Shown: positions 46,983-57,771 of the stretch, piece after piece | Layout of the letters: every line of letters begins with the position of its first letter | Position numbering within the stretch: the stretch's first letter is position 1 | Assembly (NCBI GenBank): GCA_018402665.1 | Contig: JAGYIN010000003.1 | Coordinates: 124,001 to 188,000 of the forward strand | Direction: 5' to 3' | From: Schleiferiaceae bacterium | GTDB lineage: Bacteria; Bacteroidota; Bacteroidia; Flavobacteriales; Schleiferiaceae | DNA length: 64,000 bases | The notes under the pieces: model-generated | Told to the model about the DNA's origin: nothing | What the model saw: only the letters and a program-made list of their open reading frames with translations | Databases searched by the model: none | Position numbers and translations under genes: made by a program

Positions 46983-49073
46983 CTATGATATTCTATTCCA
47001 ACCCCATTGGTCTTTATAAAGTTCAATCCAGCGCGATTTTATGCTCTGGTGGTCTGGGTGGTTCAATAGTGCATCTTCACACAATAATTGTTCCACAACT
47101 GTTTTTGTCCAACTCAATATCGGGCCGTCATTTAATAAAGAGGCCAATTTAAATTGAAGTTGCCCGCTCTGACGCGTCCCCAGTAAATCTCCGGGACCTC
47201 TCAACTGCATATCGACCTCCGCAATTTCAAACCCGTCGGTGGTACGCACCATAGTTTCTAAACGCGTTTTTGCATCGGAGGAAAGTTTAAAGGAGGAGAC
47301 GAGGATGCAGTAACTTTCATCGGATCCGCGGCCGACACGGCCGCGTAATTGGTGCAACTGACTCAGGCCGAACCGCTCTGCATTTTCAATGACCATGACC
47401 GAAGCATTGGGCACATTTACCCCAACCTCAATCACTGTGGTGGCCACCATGATGTTCGCTTTGCCCTGCGCAAAACGTTGCATTTCACCTTCCTTCTCCG
47501 CTGCGGACATTCGGCCGTGTACGACGGCTATCTGGTATTGGGGCCTAGGAAAATCGCGTAAAAGCTGCTCATACCCGACTTCAAGATTTTTTAAGTCCAA
47601 TTTTTCACTCTCTTCGATCAGTGGAAAGACCACATATACTTGTCTGCCGGCGGCTATTTCACGCTGCATGAAGCCGTTGAGCTTCAGACGGTTTTTATCG
47701 AAAAGGTGTAAGGTTTTTACAGGCTTACGTCCTGGTGGCAATTCATCAATAACACTAATATCGAGATCCCCATAAACCGACATGGCAAGGGTTCTCGGTA
47801 TGGGGGTGGCCGTCATCACTAAAACGTGCGGCGGGTGTTCGTTCTTTTTCCAAAGTTTCGCCCGTTGGGCAACACCGAAGCGGTGTTGTTCGTCAATGAC
47901 AGCGAGCCCTAGGTTTGCAAATTTAACCGTGGGCTCGATCAGGGCATGCGTCCCAATCAGGATGTGTAAACTTCCTTCTTTCAGCGCAGTGTGTATCTCT
48001 GCGCGACGGGCCGCGGGAGTGGAACCGGTCAAAAGTGCTACCGAAATACCTGCCGGATCGCACAGTTCCTTTAGTCCGTTGTAGTGCTGTGTTGCTAAAA
48101 TTTCAGTGGGTGCCATGAGCGCCGCTTGGTAACCGTTGTCTATGGCTAGAAGCATGGCGAGTAAGGCGACAATCGTTTTACCCGAGCCCACATCGCCTTG
48201 CACCAATCGATTCATTTGAGCTCCCGTTCGAACATCCGCCCTAATTTCTTTGACGACGCGTTTTTGAGCATTCGTCAATTCGAAGGGAAGGTGGTGGTTA
48301 TAGAAATCAAGGAAGACCTCGCCAACTTCTTTAAACGTATACCCTTTTATAGCCGTTTTTTGCCGCAATTTATTGCGTTGTTGCGTCAGCTGAAGAAAGA
48401 AGAATTCCTCAAACTTGATGCGTTTTTTCGCCGCCTCTAAATGCTGCGCCGAAGGGGGAAAGTGGATCCAATTCAGCGCTTGTGCGCCACTGATTAGTTG
48501 ATGTTTCGTTCGAAAAGCTTCGGAAAATGTTTCATCGAATTGGCCCAATTCTTTTTTAAGCACCTCCTTCATCACCCGTGCAATGCCTTTGGAGTTCAGG
48601 CCGCGTTTGGTCAGTTTTTCCGTGGTGGAATACACCGGTTCAACGGCAGAAACTTCAACTTCCGTAGGAGCGTAGATTTCCGGATGCGGCAGGCTTTTCT
48701 TGCCGTTAAAATCATTGATTTTCCCGTAAACCACTAGGGGCGTATTTAGCTTCAGGCTCTTTTTTACCCATTTTGCGCCTTTGAACCAGATTAACTCGAT
48801 GATGCCCTCGCCGTCGGTAAATGTTGCGACCAATCGCTGCTGTCTGGGAGCGCCCAATTCATTGATTTTTGTGATTTGCCCTTTGATCTGTACTTCGCCG
48901 CTGTGGGCGTGTAACGAGCGTATGGAATGGAATTGGCTCTTATCCACATAGCGGAAGGGGTAATGCTCCATGAATTGCGCTATGGTCCGTATCCCGAACT
49001 CTTCAGCGAGAAGGGCCGCGCGGTCCGGACCAATTCCGGGTGCATAGACTATAGGGCTTTGGGTAGTGCTCAT
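46983..49073 (-). CDS. recG: ATP-dependent DNA helicase RecG
   Basis: 'RLVQGDVGSGKTIVALLAMLLAIDNGYQAALMAPTEILATQHY', 'VIDEQHRFGVAQRAKL', 'VMTATPIPRTLAMSVYGDLDISVIDELPPGRKPV', 'QLRGRVGRG'. Start moved to 49073. Confidence 0.96.
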   Translation of the reverse strand: MSTTQSPIVYAPGIGPDRAALLAEEFGIRTIAQFMEHYPFRYVDKSQFHSIRSLHAHSGEVQIKGQITKINELGAPRQQRLVATFTDGEGIIELIWFKGAKWVKKSLKLNTPLVVYGKINDFNGKKSLPHPEIYAPTEVEVSAVEPVYSTTEKLTKRGLNSKGIARVMKEVLKKELGQFDETFSEAFRTKHQLISGAQALNWIHFPPSAQHLEAAKKRIKFEEFFFLQLTQQRNKLRQKTAIKGYTFKEVGEVFLDFYNHHLPFELTNAQKRVVKEIRADVRTGAQMNRLVQGDVGSGKTIVALLAMLLAIDNGYQAALMAPTEILATQHYNGLKELCDPAGISVALLTGSTPAARRAEIHTALKEGSLHILIGTHALIEPTVKFANLGLAVIDEQHRFGVAQRAKLWKKNEHPPHVLVMTATPIPRTLAMSVYGDLDISVIDELPPGRKPVKTLHLFDKNRLKLNGFMQREIAAGRQVYVVFPLIEESEKLDLKNLEVGYEQLLRDFPRPQYQIAVVHGRMSAAEKEGEMQRFAQGKANIMVATTVIEVGVNVPNASVMVIENAERFGLSQLHQLRGRVGRGSDESYCILVSSFKLSSDAKTRLETMVRTTDGFEIAEVDMQLRGPGDLLGTRQSGQLQFKLASLLNDGPILSWTKTVVEQLLCEDALLNHPDHQSIKSRWIELYKDQWGWNRIS

Positions 49074-49107
49074 CGTTGTAAAAGTAAGTATCTTTTGCCC
49101 CACGAAA

Positions 49108-50420
49108 ATGCAAAACCAAGGGACAAATATCTTTAGACTCGTTACGTTGCTTGCGGACAGCGCCTTATTGTTAGTGCTGTTTGTGGTGATCGGCTATTGG
49201 CGTTTCGATGACCTGCGCATCGCAAATCCCGAGTATTACAACTACTATTTGCAACTGTTGGTTTTGACAGTAGTCAGTTGGTTTGCTGCAGGTCGTTGGT
49301 CGGGTATATTTAGTTATACCAGTGGTTTAGAACAACGGAATGTAACGGCAAATGTGTTGCGTGCTGCTTTGGCCCAATTCGCCATGCTGGCCATCATTGT
49401 TGTCGGTTTAAAAGGCTATTACTACAGTCGCGTCTTCCTAGCCACCTATTTCATGTTACTCTATGGTCTCGCATGGCTCTACCGTTTACTCTTAGTAAAC
49501 TATTTACGGAACCAAATGGCTCGAGGCAAATGGCAACGGACGTATGTTATATCCGGAACACATGCCACAGCAGAAGCCTTAGTAAAACTCACCGCGTTAC
49601 GCCCTGAATTGGGTTGGTCCTTCCAGGGCACTTTTGACGGTAAGAACAAAGCAATTGATGAAATCATTTGTGCGCATGCACCGGGAACATCGGCGTACGA
49701 ATCCGCTGCGAATTTCGCCTTAAACGCGGGGTTGCGCTTCATCGGCCGCTCCCACGCCCCGCACCCGGAAACTATGCGGGTCAAATGTTTTTAGAAAATC
49801 TTGAGGGGATACCACTTTTTTCACAGCGCCGCGAGCCCTTATCAAACAGGACCAATGCTTTTATTAAGCGTGTTTTTGATCTATTGACCTCCTTGTTTTT
49901 ACTAATCGCTGTAGGGCTTTGGTTGTTTCCATTGATGGCACTTTTGCTGTTGCTCACGGGTGCGGGTTCGCCACTTTTTAGCCAGCGCAGAGAAGGACTG
50001 TCTGGAAAGCCGTTTACCGTAATGAAATTTAAAAGCATGAATGCCGCCGGCGAAAGTAATTTCGTGCAACGCTGGATGCGAAAAACGGGTTTAGATGAAT
50101 TGCCCCAATTGTTCAATGTGCTGTTCGGTCAAATGTCCATGGTTGGGCCAAGACCCCATACTGCCGGAGATGGAGCCACCTATGCAGCATTTGTAGCGTC
50201 GTACAAGATCCGCTACTGGGCGAAGCCGGGGCTCACCGGATTGGCGCAGGCCCGTGGCTTGCGTGGTGGCGGTACAGCAGCACGTCCAGAAATGCTCGAA
50301 GAGCGCATCAGAGCCGATGTCTACTACATTGAACATTGGTCACTAGTTTTAGATCTACGCATAGTCATAGAAACTGCCGTGCGCACTTTATTTGCACCGG
50401 CAACTTTACATTCAAATTAA
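49108..50420 (+). pseudogene. Exopolysaccharide-type sugar transferase (undecaprenyl-phosphate glycosylphosphotransferase), split by a -1 frameshift near 49741-49772
   Basis: Frame A (49108..49794) encodes TM segments and nucleotide-binding-like domain to 'NAGLRFIG'; frame B (within 49668..50420) continues 'PAPGNYAGQMFLENLEGIPLFSQRREPLSNRTNAFIKRVFDLLTSLF' and catalytic 'KSMNAAGESNFVQRWMRKTGLDELPQLFNVLFGQMSMVGPRPH'. Confidence 0.75.
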
Positions 50421-50423
50421 ACG

Positions 50424-51662
50424 ATGAAATACCCCAAGCTTCTTAGTCGATTCCAAACCTACGTTCAAATAGATACGCAGAGCGACCCACACAGCTCCAA
50501 CGTACCTTCCACAGAAAAGCAGAAAGATTTGGCCCGTGTGCTCGTGGAGGAGTTGAAGGAGATGGGCGTTGCAGATGCACATATGGACGAATTAGGATAC
50601 GTCTACGCGACGGTACCCGCGTCTGTGGGGCATGAGAGCGCTCCCGCCGTCTGTTTTTGTGCACATATGGACACTTCGCCAGAATATTCTGGGGCGGGAG
50701 TAGTTCCTATTTTACATCACGATTACGACGGAGGTGAATTGAAACTTCCCATGGACAATATCGTTATTTCGCCGAATGATTTTGGTGCCTTAAAGGAAAT
50801 GAAAGGCCATACTATTGTGACATCGAACGGCGCGACACTGCTGGGTGCCGACAATAAAGCGGGTGTAGCAGAAATCATGACTGCTGTGGAGGCGTTGATG
50901 AAAACGGATGTGCCGCATGCAACGATGAAAGTACTCTTTACGCCGGATGAAGAAATTGGTCGCGGCGCGGATCATGTAGATTTAGAAAAATTAGGTGCCC
51001 AATTCGGGTATACCATGGACGGCGCCACCAAAGGCTCGATAGAAGACGAAACCTTTTCTGCAGACGGTGCCACAGTTGTATTTCGAGGTGCCAATACCCA
51101 CCCTGGTTTTGCATTCAAGAAAATGGGGAATGCGGTAAAAGCGGCAGGTGTATTCCTAAGCCTATTGCCTCGTCAAGAGTGGTCTCCTGAATCGACCAAA
51201 GGTGAGAAGGGTTTTGTTCATCCCTATGAGATAACAGGGGGAGTAGAAGAAGTGCGTATCACCATGATTCTTCGCAGCTTTGATGCTGCGGAGCTTGAAG
51301 ATTATGCAGCGCTTCTAAATGCATTGGCGAAGCAAGCGTCGAAAGCAGTAAAACGCACGTCCTACGAGATTGAAATTTCAGAGCAATACCGAAACATGAA
51401 AGAGGTTTTGGACCAGCATCCCCATGTAGTTCGCTACGCCGAACAGGCTATTGAATCCTGCGGTTTGCCGGTGCGTAAATCTAAAATTCGCGGGGGTACA
51501 GACGGTTCGAAACTGAGCTTTATGGGACTTCCTTGTCCCAACGTCTTTGCGGGTGAGCATGCATTCCATAGCCCGTATGAATTCGTTAGTGTTCAAGATA
51601 TGGAAAGCGCTGCCGATGTGATTGTGAAAATTTTAGAGTTGGTAGCCCTAGATCACGCATAA
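50424..51662 (+). CDS. pepT: Peptidase T (tripeptide aminopeptidase)
   Basis: 'FQTYVQIDTQSDPHSSNVPSTEKQKDLARVL', 'CFCAHMDTSPEYSGAGVVPILH', 'TLLGADNKAGVAEIMTA', 'FTPDEEIGRGADH', 'RGGTDGSKLSFMGLPCPNVFAGEHAFHSPYEFV'. Confidence 0.95.
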   Translation: MKYPKLLSRFQTYVQIDTQSDPHSSNVPSTEKQKDLARVLVEELKEMGVADAHMDELGYVYATVPASVGHESAPAVCFCAHMDTSPEYSGAGVVPILHHDYDGGELKLPMDNIVISPNDFGALKEMKGHTIVTSNGATLLGADNKAGVAEIMTAVEALMKTDVPHATMKVLFTPDEEIGRGADHVDLEKLGAQFGYTMDGATKGSIEDETFSADGATVVFRGANTHPGFAFKKMGNAVKAAGVFLSLLPRQEWSPESTKGEKGFVHPYEITGGVEEVRITMILRSFDAAELEDYAALLNALAKQASKAVKRTSYEIEISEQYRNMKEVLDQHPHVVRYAEQAIESCGLPVRKSKIRGGTDGSKLSFMGLPCPNVFAGEHAFHSPYEFVSVQDMESAADVIVKILELVALDHA

Positions 51663-51692
51663 AAAAAAACCGCCGGAGGGCGGTTTTTTTTA
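51660..51692. terminator. Intrinsic bidirectional terminator between pepT and convergent nuclease
   Basis: AAAAACCGCC-GGAG-GGCGGTTTTTTTT. Confidence 0.88.
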
Positions 51693-51693
51693 A

Positions 51694-52464
51694 TCAGCCT
51701 CTTGCGGCGTATGCTTTATTCAACGCATCCGCGAGCCTAACACCGCCTTGCGCCAGCCGTAAATGCAGCAAGTCACTGTGGTCATAGATATAACTGTAGC
51801 CTAACTTCTCAGGATCATCAAACGCGTAGCATTGTTCCCGGAAGAGGACACTTTCTCTTACCCAATCTTTTACGGTGGAATTTTTCCAAGATTCGATATC
51901 AACGGCTACTCGGGTAGACATCACCCATACACTGTATTCGGTGTAGGACATTTGCCAATAATCGATCATGCCACTGTCCCAGACACGGTGCAAATTCGAG
52001 TTTTCCCAAAAGAACTTTACTTTCACCGTATTGCCTCCCATATCCGTACCGTTTCCGCAGTGCAGGGGTTGGTGTACATCACCTATTAAATGGGCTAAAG
52101 CTTTCAATGCAAATGCTTCATCGACACTGAATTTGCCCGTTTCTATTTCGAGTAAGAATTTCTCAATGCCTTCCCAAACATCGCCTTCCTCAGGATGTAC
52201 ATGTCCGTCCATGGCATCGACATGTGTTACCGTACAATAATGGTACGGCTTGAGGCTATCGTAGGCACGGTCACTTTTTATGAAGTCCATCCAATTCGCT
52301 ACTTGCGCAAGATCTTCACCACCCAATGTTTCCAAAATGTGGGCACGCACCTCTGGATTTAAATGGTCCATAGCGATGTGACCAATGATTCTGTGACCCG
52401 TTAATCCCCATGAAAACGCGGTCAATGAGCTCAATACAAGCGTAAGAGAAAGTAGTTTTTTCAT
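51694..52464 (-). CDS. Secreted S1/P1-type nuclease
   Basis: 'AFSWGLTGHRIIGHIAMDHL', 'ANWMDFIKSDRAYDSLKPYHYC', 'LKALAHLIGDVHQPLHCGNGTDMGGNTVKVKFFWENSNLHRVWDSGMI'. Confidence 0.93.
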   Translation of the reverse strand: MKKLLSLTLVLSSLTAFSWGLTGHRIIGHIAMDHLNPEVRAHILETLGGEDLAQVANWMDFIKSDRAYDSLKPYHYCTVTHVDAMDGHVHPEEGDVWEGIEKFLLEIETGKFSVDEAFALKALAHLIGDVHQPLHCGNGTDMGGNTVKVKFFWENSNLHRVWDSGMIDYWQMSYTEYSVWVMSTRVAVDIESWKNSTVKDWVRESVLFREQCYAFDDPEKLGYSYIYDHSDLLHLRLAQGGVRLADALNKAYAARG

Positions 52465-53711
52465 TATAAAGCTGATGAAGGTTTTAAGTAGCCAATGATA
52501 CGATCGTATCGTAATCCCATGCCACGGTTGTACATTATTAAAGTGTAATCGTTTTTAGTTTGCCAGTGCGTCCCCTCGGTGAGGGCTGTACTTACGCCGC
52601 CTTTTTCGTCGGGGTGCGCAAAGACGTAATTGTAATACCCTTGTTTTAAGAGGACTTTACCGGTGTAGGCCTGTTTGCTGTAGTTGTAGGAAAGTTCAAA
52701 TTCCGGGTCCAATTTCCAATTGCTTAATTGGCCATAAACATAAACCGGAACTTCCAATTCAGGGCTTTCTAAAAAGAAGTCTACCCAACAATAATCACCT
52801 GCTAAATCCGGATTGCCAACATCTGCGCGTTGAATTAAACGACGTCCATTAATGTCATTTTGAAAGCTGTATACGGCAATGCTTCTGTTCTTCTTTTCCT
52901 CCAAAAACACTGACCAGCAGGTATCGAGCTGCGAAACTTTCACGCCCATTCCCACCTGATTGAGCCGCTTGGTATCAAAGGAATGGAATTCCACACCCCC
53001 TTCAAAGGCATATTCACCTAAGAAATTGTATTCCAGCATGCCGTCATTAATAAAAGTCGGCTTTAAGCGTGTCAATGCGTTGTCCCAGCGTCTATTCTGT
53101 AAGATGCTCAGATCAAGGTCTTGGAAATAATCCTGAACGGGGTATCCTGCTAAGGCAACTTTTGCATTCACCATTTGCTCGCTAGAGAAGTTAGTCAGGT
53201 CGGTTGCGCGTAAAACTTGAACCGAAGGCAGGACCAAATCTTCGTATACAATAAACCGGCGTCGTATAATGAGATCCGTTGGATCGTCATTTTGATACAC
53301 TTCCAGGACATAATTACCACTGATGCGCGGACGGGCATTTGCATTTGGGATGCGAAGTGAATAGTGCGTATACGGCACAAAGGTTCCAACGCTGATCGCA
53401 AAGTCGTTGATGTAATTGCCGTCAAAACCGTCGAGGTATTGGTTGATCAACAGGTCCGATTTTTCCCAGTCCTTCGTGCAATGGTAAATCTTGTAGGCAT
53501 AATTGTTCCATTCGTATGCCATGTCATCAAAACTGAATTCCAGACCGTTTTTTACACCCAATTCATAGGCGGGAAAGTCTAAAGGCGCACCAATGGGCGC
53601 TATTTGAACCGTTTTAAGGTATTCAAAAGCCACAGTATCGGTCAAACCCTGTCCATTCAGCAGGCTTGAAATCAATAGGATGACTAATGTCACGGACTTA
53701 TTAACAGACAT
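52464..53711 (-). CDS. DUF5103-type secreted protein
   Basis: 'LEFSFDDMAYEWNNYAYKIYHCTKDWEKSDLLINQYLDGFDGNYINDFAISVGTFVPYTHYSLRIPN'; signal peptide. Confidence 0.75.
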   Translation of the reverse strand: MSVNKSVTLVILLISSLLNGQGLTDTVAFEYLKTVQIAPIGAPLDFPAYELGVKNGLEFSFDDMAYEWNNYAYKIYHCTKDWEKSDLLINQYLDGFDGNYINDFAISVGTFVPYTHYSLRIPNANARPRISGNYVLEVYQNDDPTDLIIRRRFIVYEDLVLPSVQVLRATDLTNFSSEQMVNAKVALAGYPVQDYFQDLDLSILQNRRWDNALTRLKPTFINDGMLEYNFLGEYAFEGGVEFHSFDTKRLNQVGMGVKVSQLDTCWSVFLEEKKNRSIAVYSFQNDINGRRLIQRADVGNPDLAGDYCWVDFFLESPELEVPVYVYGQLSNWKLDPEFELSYNYSKQAYTGKVLLKQGYYNYVFAHPDEKGGVSTALTEGTHWQTKNDYTLIMYNRGMGLRYDRIIGYLKPSSAL

Positions 53712-53812
53712 ATTTATAAATATTGGTGTCTAAGGTACAATTAGTCTCGAATTCTTAAGGCTAAATGAAACACGTATCCTAATTTCGCAACCCAAAATCA
53801 TCTTATAGTACG

Positions 53813-55162
53813 ATGTCTCAAACCTTTAAGATTCGCAAGGGTCATGATATTAAGTTAATCGGCGGCGCTCCCAAAACGGATTTGGGTCGCATTACTGCCT
53901 CAACTTATGCCGTGACACCCCTAGATTTCCCTGGAATTACCCCGAAATTGGCGGTAAAAGCAGGGACACAAGTTAAAGCAGGTGATACTTTATTCTTCGA
54001 TAAAGATCGACCTGAAGTGAAAATTTGTTCTCCCGTCTCCGGTGAAGTGGCTGAGGTAAAGCGCGGTGCAAAGCGCAAAATCTTAGCCGTTTTAATTTTA
54101 GCGGATTCGGAAACCACCTACGCCGATCACGGTGCATTCGGTTTTTCGGGAGCAACGCGAGAGGCAGCAGCAGCGCATTTTAGCGCAACTGGTGTGGGTG
54201 CGTTCATTACTTCTCGACCTTATGGTGTAGCTGCAGGCATGTCGGAAAAACCGCGTGCAATTTTCGTTAATGGTATTCAGAGTGGCCCTCTTTCAGGAGA
54301 CCTTGCTTACCAACTCGAGGGCAAAGAAAAATCAATAGCAACAGCGTTGAAAGCACTGAAGCTGATGACTGAGGGCACTGTCTACGTCAGTCATGATGCA
54401 GATCGCGCCCCTATTGAGGCACTTCAGTCGCTGGATGCCACTCACATCACGTTTTCAGGCAAACATCCGAAAGGACTTGTAGGGACGCAAATCGCTCAAA
54501 CAGCTCCTTTGAATAAGGGTGAGATTGTTTGGACTGTAAATGCGATTGACCTGCCTACCATCGGAGCTGCGTTTGAAACGGGTGAGTACCGTCCAGAATA
54601 CCGCGTTACGGTTGCTGGATCTAAAGCGATGAATGCAGGATATGCCACTGCGCTACAGGGCGTTTCCTTAACATCGTTTGTATCTGCCAATGTGAACACT
54701 GATAACACGCGTTTGATCGCCGGAGATGTGCTCACAGGAACAAAAATTGAAAAAGATGATTTCCTAAGTTTCGGTCGTACGCAACTGACTGCGATACCGG
54801 AAGGAAACAAGACTGAATTCTTTGGTTGGGTGTTGCCTGGGTTTGGTAAATTCTCAATGAATCGCGCATTCTGGAGCTGGTTGTTCCCGAACCGCGAATA
54901 CGATCTCGACACCAACATGCACGGTGAAGAGCGTGCCTTTGTTGTTACGGGCGAATATGAAAAGTTCATCCCAATGGACATCTTCCCGCAGCAGTTGCTC
55001 CGTAGTATTTTGATTGGAGATATCGAAAAAATGGAACAATTAGGGATCTACGAAGTTGTCCCTGAAGATTTCGCTTTGGCAGAAGTAGCCTGTACTTCAA
55101 AATTGCCACTACAGGAAATCGTACGCAAAGGATTGAATGACCTTAGAAAAGAAATGATTTAA
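53813..55162 (+). CDS. nqrA: Na+-translocating NADH:quinone oxidoreductase subunit A
   Basis: 'FKIRKGHDIKLIGGAP', 'KVKAGDTLFFDKDRPEVKICSPVSGEVAEVKRGAKRKIL' (same region as translated), followed by nqrB-F. Confidence 0.95.
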   Translation: MSQTFKIRKGHDIKLIGGAPKTDLGRITASTYAVTPLDFPGITPKLAVKAGTQVKAGDTLFFDKDRPEVKICSPVSGEVAEVKRGAKRKILAVLILADSETTYADHGAFGFSGATREAAAAHFSATGVGAFITSRPYGVAAGMSEKPRAIFVNGIQSGPLSGDLAYQLEGKEKSIATALKALKLMTEGTVYVSHDADRAPIEALQSLDATHITFSGKHPKGLVGTQIAQTAPLNKGEIVWTVNAIDLPTIGAAFETGEYRPEYRVTVAGSKAMNAGYATALQGVSLTSFVSANVNTDNTRLIAGDVLTGTKIEKDDFLSFGRTQLTAIPEGNKTEFFGWVLPGFGKFSMNRAFWSWLFPNREYDLDTNMHGEERAFVVTGEYEKFIPMDIFPQQLLRSILIGDIEKMEQLGIYEVVPEDFALAEVACTSKLPLQEIVRKGLNDLRKEMI

Positions 55163-55172
55163 TAGCCAGATT

Positions 55173-56384
55173 ATGAAGTTTGTACAAAACATATTCGACC
55201 AGACTAGACCGCTTGTTGAAAAAGATGGCAAAAGAAACATCTTCTACCCATTGCACAACGCAATTGAGACGATGGCATTTGTTCCAGATCACACCGCGCA
55301 CTCCGGTGCACACGTGCGAGATGCTATAGATTTGAAACGCACCATGGTAACTGTAATCTTCGCGATGGTACCGGCACTGCTTTTTGGAATGTGGAACATC
55401 GGCCGCTTGCACTTCGGTGCTTTCGGTGAAGAGAGCACGTTGATCGATAACGTGATTTTCGGTGCCATGAAATTGTTGCCCCTAATCATCGTTACTTATG
55501 CAGCGGGCTTAGGTGTTGAAATCTATTTCTCTTGGAAACGCAACCACCCTGTAAACGAAGGTTTCTTGGTATCGGGTTTGCTGATTCCTATGATCATGCC
55601 TGTAGATATCCCATTGTGGATGGTTGCAGTAAGTACCATTTTTGCCGTATTGATCGGTAAAGAAGTGTTTGGTGGAACGGGAATGAATCTATTGAACCCT
55701 GCTTTAACTGCACGCGCGTTCGCTTTCTTTGCGTATCCAACTTGGATGTCAGGAGATAAGGTATGGATCAATACCACTTCAGCCGATGGTGGCCAATTGG
55801 TTGACGGATATTCTGGTGCAACCGCATTAGGAGATCTCGCAACGACCGTGGGGCAAGGTTTGGGAAATCCTTCTACAGAAACAGTCATGGCACAGTTTGG
55901 TCCGGAAGGCACCTACTCACTCATGAACGCTTTCCTAGGGCTTATTCCTGGATCAATCGGAGAGACTTCAGCGGCTTTAATTCTACTGGGAGGATTATTC
56001 CTCGTATTCAAAGGAGTGGGGTCTTGGCGCATTATGGTAAGTTTCTTCATCGGAGGTTTTGTAATGGCAGCAATATTTAATGCTTTCGCTGTAAATGAGT
56101 TCATGGGATTAAATCCTTTGCACCAGCTGATGTTGGGTGGATTCATGTTCGGTATGGTCTTTATGGCTACTGATCCTGTAAGCGCTGCGCAAACTACAAC
56201 CGGTAAGTTAATCTATGGATTCTTAGCAGGATTCTTCGGAATCATGATTCGTGTTTTCAACCCTGCCTATCCAGAAGGTATCATGCTTGCCATTCTATTC
56301 ATGAATGTAATGGCGCCTTTGATTGATCATTATGTAGTTGAAGCGAACGTAAAACGTCGCGCCAAACGTTTAGCTAACGCCTAA
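55173..56384 (+). CDS. nqrB: Na+-NQR subunit B
   Basis: 'HVRDAIDLKRTMVTVIFAMVPALLFGMWNIG', 'VDGYSGATALGD' FMN-threonine site, 'MVFMATDPVSAAQT'. Confidence 0.96.
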   Translation: MKFVQNIFDQTRPLVEKDGKRNIFYPLHNAIETMAFVPDHTAHSGAHVRDAIDLKRTMVTVIFAMVPALLFGMWNIGRLHFGAFGEESTLIDNVIFGAMKLLPLIIVTYAAGLGVEIYFSWKRNHPVNEGFLVSGLLIPMIMPVDIPLWMVAVSTIFAVLIGKEVFGGTGMNLLNPALTARAFAFFAYPTWMSGDKVWINTTSADGGQLVDGYSGATALGDLATTVGQGLGNPSTETVMAQFGPEGTYSLMNAFLGLIPGSIGETSAALILLGGLFLVFKGVGSWRIMVSFFIGGFVMAAIFNAFAVNEFMGLNPLHQLMLGGFMFGMVFMATDPVSAAQTTTGKLIYGFLAGFFGIMIRVFNPAYPEGIMLAILFMNVMAPLIDHYVVEANVKRRAKRLANA

Positions 56385-56394
56385 TCCCTAAAAT

Positions 56395-57087
56395 ATGAAC
56401 GTTAATAGCAATGCATATACGTACACTTTCGCTACTGTCATGGTAGTATTAGTAGCCGTATTATTAGCAGGTGCCTCTTTAGGGCTCAAATCAAAACAAG
56501 AAAACAACGTTAAACAGGAAAAAATGCAAAGCATTTTAGCTTCTGTAGGCGTTGAAGTCGATCGCAGCGAGGCAGAAGCCGCTTACGGCGAAGTAATCAA
56601 AGAAGTATTGACCATTAAAGGTGGTAAAGTAGTAAGCACGGATCGTGAAACGGGATTCAATGTAGATATGGCAGGTGCCATCAAAGCAGAGAATATGAAT
56701 CGCGAAGTGCCCTTGTACGTGGCAAATAAAGGCGGCGAAAATTACTACATCATCCCATTACGCGGTAAAGGACTCTGGGGACCCGTTTGGGGCTTTGTGA
56801 GTTTGGAGTCCGATGGAAATACAGTTGTAGGCGCCAACTTTGGTCACAAGAGTGAAACACCAGGTTTGGGCGCAGAAATCACTACGCCAATGTTTACGGA
56901 CCAGTTCCCGGGTAAAAAAATCTCTGAGGCAGGTTTGTTCCAGTCCATTTCGGTGGTGAAACAAGGTACCTCGTCAGGCGATTACATGGTGGATGGAATT
57001 TCTGGAGGTACGATCACATCTAATGGTGTGAACGATATGCTTGCAGATTGTCTAGCGCCTTATGCAGAATACTTCAAAAACATCTAA
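56395..57087 (+). CDS. nqrC: Na+-NQR subunit C
   Basis: 'LRGKGLWGPVWGFVSLESDGNTVVGANFGHKSETPGLGAEI', 'VDGISGGTITSNGV' FMN-threonine site. Confidence 0.96.
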   Translation: MNVNSNAYTYTFATVMVVLVAVLLAGASLGLKSKQENNVKQEKMQSILASVGVEVDRSEAEAAYGEVIKEVLTIKGGKVVSTDRETGFNVDMAGAIKAENMNREVPLYVANKGGENYYIIPLRGKGLWGPVWGFVSLESDGNTVVGANFGHKSETPGLGAEITTPMFTDQFPGKKISEAGLFQSISVVKQGTSSGDYMVDGISGGTITSNGVNDMLADCLAPYAEYFKNI

Positions 57088-57090
57088 GCC

Positions 57091-57765
57091 ATGAGTACGG
57101 AAGTAAAAACTAAAGAGTCGTTGTTCTCGAAGAAGAATCAGCAACTATTAAAAGATCCTTTTAATGACAATAACCCTATTACCGTGCAGGTTTTGGGTAT
57201 TTGTTCGGCTTTGGCTATTACGGTTAAACTGGAGCCGGCGATCGTAATGTCACTCTCCGTGATGTTTGTACTAGCGGCGGGTAATGTGATCATCTCATTG
57301 ATACGTAACCTGATCCCTAACCGAATTCGTATTATCGTTCAGTTGGTAGTAGTTGCCTCCTTGGTAATTCTCGTGGACCAATTTCTAAAAGCCTTTGCTT
57401 ACGATGTGAGCAAGCAGCTGTCTGTCTTCGTTGGTTTGATTATCACGAACTGTATCATCATGGGTCGTTTTGAAGCTTTTGCTCTTGGAAATGGACCGTG
57501 GAAGGCATTCCTCGATGGCATTGGAAACTCCATAGGTTATGGTGTGATTCTCATTGCCGTCGCATTTGTACGTGAGCTCTTGGGTTCGGGGCAGCTTTTA
57601 GGAGCACAAATCATTCCATTGAGCTGGTACATCGACATGGACAAGGGAACAGGATTCTACGCCAACAATGGATTCTTTTTATTCCCTCCAATGGCATTGA
57701 TTGTTGTAGGAATGATCATCTGGGCGCAACGTGCCAAGAACACTAAACTCATCGAAGAAAACTAA
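57091..57765 (+). CDS. nqrD: Na+-NQR subunit D
   Basis: 'LGICSALAITVKLEPAIVMSLSVMFVLAAGNVIISLIRNLIPNRIRIIVQLVVVASLVILVDQFLKAF', 'FVGLIITNCIIMGRFEAFAL'. Confidence 0.96.
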   Translation: MSTEVKTKESLFSKKNQQLLKDPFNDNNPITVQVLGICSALAITVKLEPAIVMSLSVMFVLAAGNVIISLIRNLIPNRIRIIVQLVVVASLVILVDQFLKAFAYDVSKQLSVFVGLIITNCIIMGRFEAFALGNGPWKAFLDGIGNSIGYGVILIAVAFVRELLGSGQLLGAQIIPLSWYIDMDKGTGFYANNGFFLFPPMALIVVGMIIWAQRAKNTKLIEEN

Positions 57766-57771
57766 ACCGAC

